Shown here piece after piece: positions 63,475-64,000 of a stretch of DNA of 64,000 nt (positions within the stretch are counted from its first letter, which is position 1; every line of letters starts with the position of its first letter). This stretch comes from JAAYAO01 sp051133435 (GTDB lineage: Bacteria > Actinomycetota > Actinomycetes > Propionibacteriales > Propionibacteriaceae): positions 310,001-374,000 of the forward strand of contig NZ_JBPGNY010000004.1 of NCBI RefSeq assembly GCF_051133435.1. Reading direction: 5' to 3'. The notes below the pieces were generated by a model. The model was given only the letters and a program-made list of their open reading frames with translations, did not search any database and was not told the DNA's origin. A program made the position numbers and the translations under genes.

Positions 63475-64000
63475 TCAGCGATCGTGGAAGGCGCCCTTGA
63501 GCCGGTCCCAGAACCCGCGGCTGTGCTGCTCCTTCTCGGCCCCCTCCTCAGCACGCAGATCGGCGAGCTGACGAAGCAGTTCCCGCTGCTCGTCGTCCAG
63601 CTTGGTCGGGGTCTGCACCAGCAGGGTGACACCCAACTGGCCGCGGCCGCGGCCCCGCAGCCGGGGAACGCCGCGGTCGTCGACCGCGATCCGGGTGCCC
63701 GACTGGGTGCCGGAGGGCACCTCGATCAGCACCGAGGTGTCCTCGGGGTCGGCGTCCTCCAGATCGGCCTCCAGGGTCGGCACCCGTACCTCGGTGCCCA
63801 GCGCCGCCTGGGTCATCGGCACCTTGACCACCATCTCGAGATTGTCGCCGTCGCGGCGGAAGACGTCGTGCTCGGCCACCGCCAGTTCGACGTAGATGTC
63901 TCCGGCCGGGCCGCCGCCGGGGCCGACCTCGCCCTGGGAGGCCAGATGAATCCGGTTGCCGGTGGAAACCCCGGCGGGGATCTTGACGTTCAGGGTGCGT
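63475..64000 (-). CDS. dnaJ: Chaperone DnaJ, C-terminal part only
   Basis: About 174 codons of the C-terminal substrate-binding region of a DnaJ; the N-terminal J and zinc-finger domains lie beyond the right edge. Visible: LNVKIPAGVSTGNRIHLASQG, GDIYVELAVAEHDVFRRDGDNL, VPTLEADLED and VPSGTQSGTRIAVDDRGVPRL. These are standard DnaJ C-terminal motifs. It ends 84 bp upstream of the iron box. Confidence 0.93.
   Translation of the reverse strand, partial: RTLNVKIPAGVSTGNRIHLASQGEVGPGGGPAGDIYVELAVAEHDVFRRDGDNLEMVVKVPMTQAALGTEVRVPTLEADLEDADPEDTSVLIEVPSGTQSGTRIAVDDRGVPRLRGRGRGQLGVTLLVQTPTKLDDEQRELLRQLADLRAEEGAEKEQHSRGFWDRLKGAFHDR

Overview
The window is high-GC DNA dense with genes on both strands. 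It looks like an Actinomycetota chromosome, probably Propionibacteriales or a close relative. This rests on the housekeeping gene orders, an actinobacterial-type LeuA, frequent leaderless starts and a DtxR/IdeR-like iron box. The species cannot be named from sequence alone.

Layout. 1-2343: succinate dehydrogenase (sdhA cut by the left edge, sdhC). 2442-4960: trmD-rimM-khpA-rpsP ribosome-maturation operon. 5157-15348: an inserted block with one unknown gene and two giant tandem cell-wall-anchored proteins (DUF11-type repeats, SpaA-like domain, LPMSG sorting signal). 15397-19295: amidohydrolase, ffh, ftsY. 19319-25338: accessory genes (DUF1345 protein, flavoprotein, MacB-like ABC module with an exported CARDB-like partner). 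25513-36056: smc, gtrA, mutM, rnc, rpmF, yceD, coaD, rsmD, PPOX-fold protein, recG. 36217-37292: rpmB and the prenyl transferase uppS. 37439-38922: a frameshifted AbiEi/DUF559 nuclease-like gene among four copies of an ~80-bp palindromic repeat (fifth copy at 54584). 39240-43768: leuA, pfkA, argG. 43846-45764: a zinc alcohol dehydrogenase with an MpaB-like oxygenase. 45769-48818: a beta-glucoside-type PTS with its LicT/BglG antiterminator and RNA target. 49560-50085: a polycysteine leader peptide ahead of a stand-alone NIL-domain-like protein, then a large hairpin. 50131-54472: acetyltransferase, era, CorC/HlyC protein, ybeY, phoH. 54754-58747: EthD protein, gltA, queuosine-precursor transporter, tgt, hup. 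58915-63391: rsmE and a ferric-iron ABC transporter with an iron box. 63475-64000: 3' part of dnaJ.

How it fits together. Two ancestral actinobacterial blocks (smc-ftsY-ffh-rpsP-rimM-trmD and dnaJ-rsmE-phoH-ybeY-corC-era) have been opened by accessory insertions: surface proteins, ABC modules, an iron transporter and tgt/queT. Regulation visible in the DNA includes LicT-type antitermination, a probable cysteine attenuator, a DtxR/IdeR-type box and a promoter motif shared by the twin surface-protein genes.

Most notable: (1) the polycysteine uORF plus NIL-domain unit; (2) the 80-bp palindromic repeats bracketing a DUF559 gene; (3) apparent CTG start codons in rnc, tgt, the iron permease and phoH, three of them as CTGA stop/start overlaps; (4) the tandem surface-protein paralogues; (5) a recurring leaderless promoter layout, a TANNNT-like -10 six or seven bases before the start codon.
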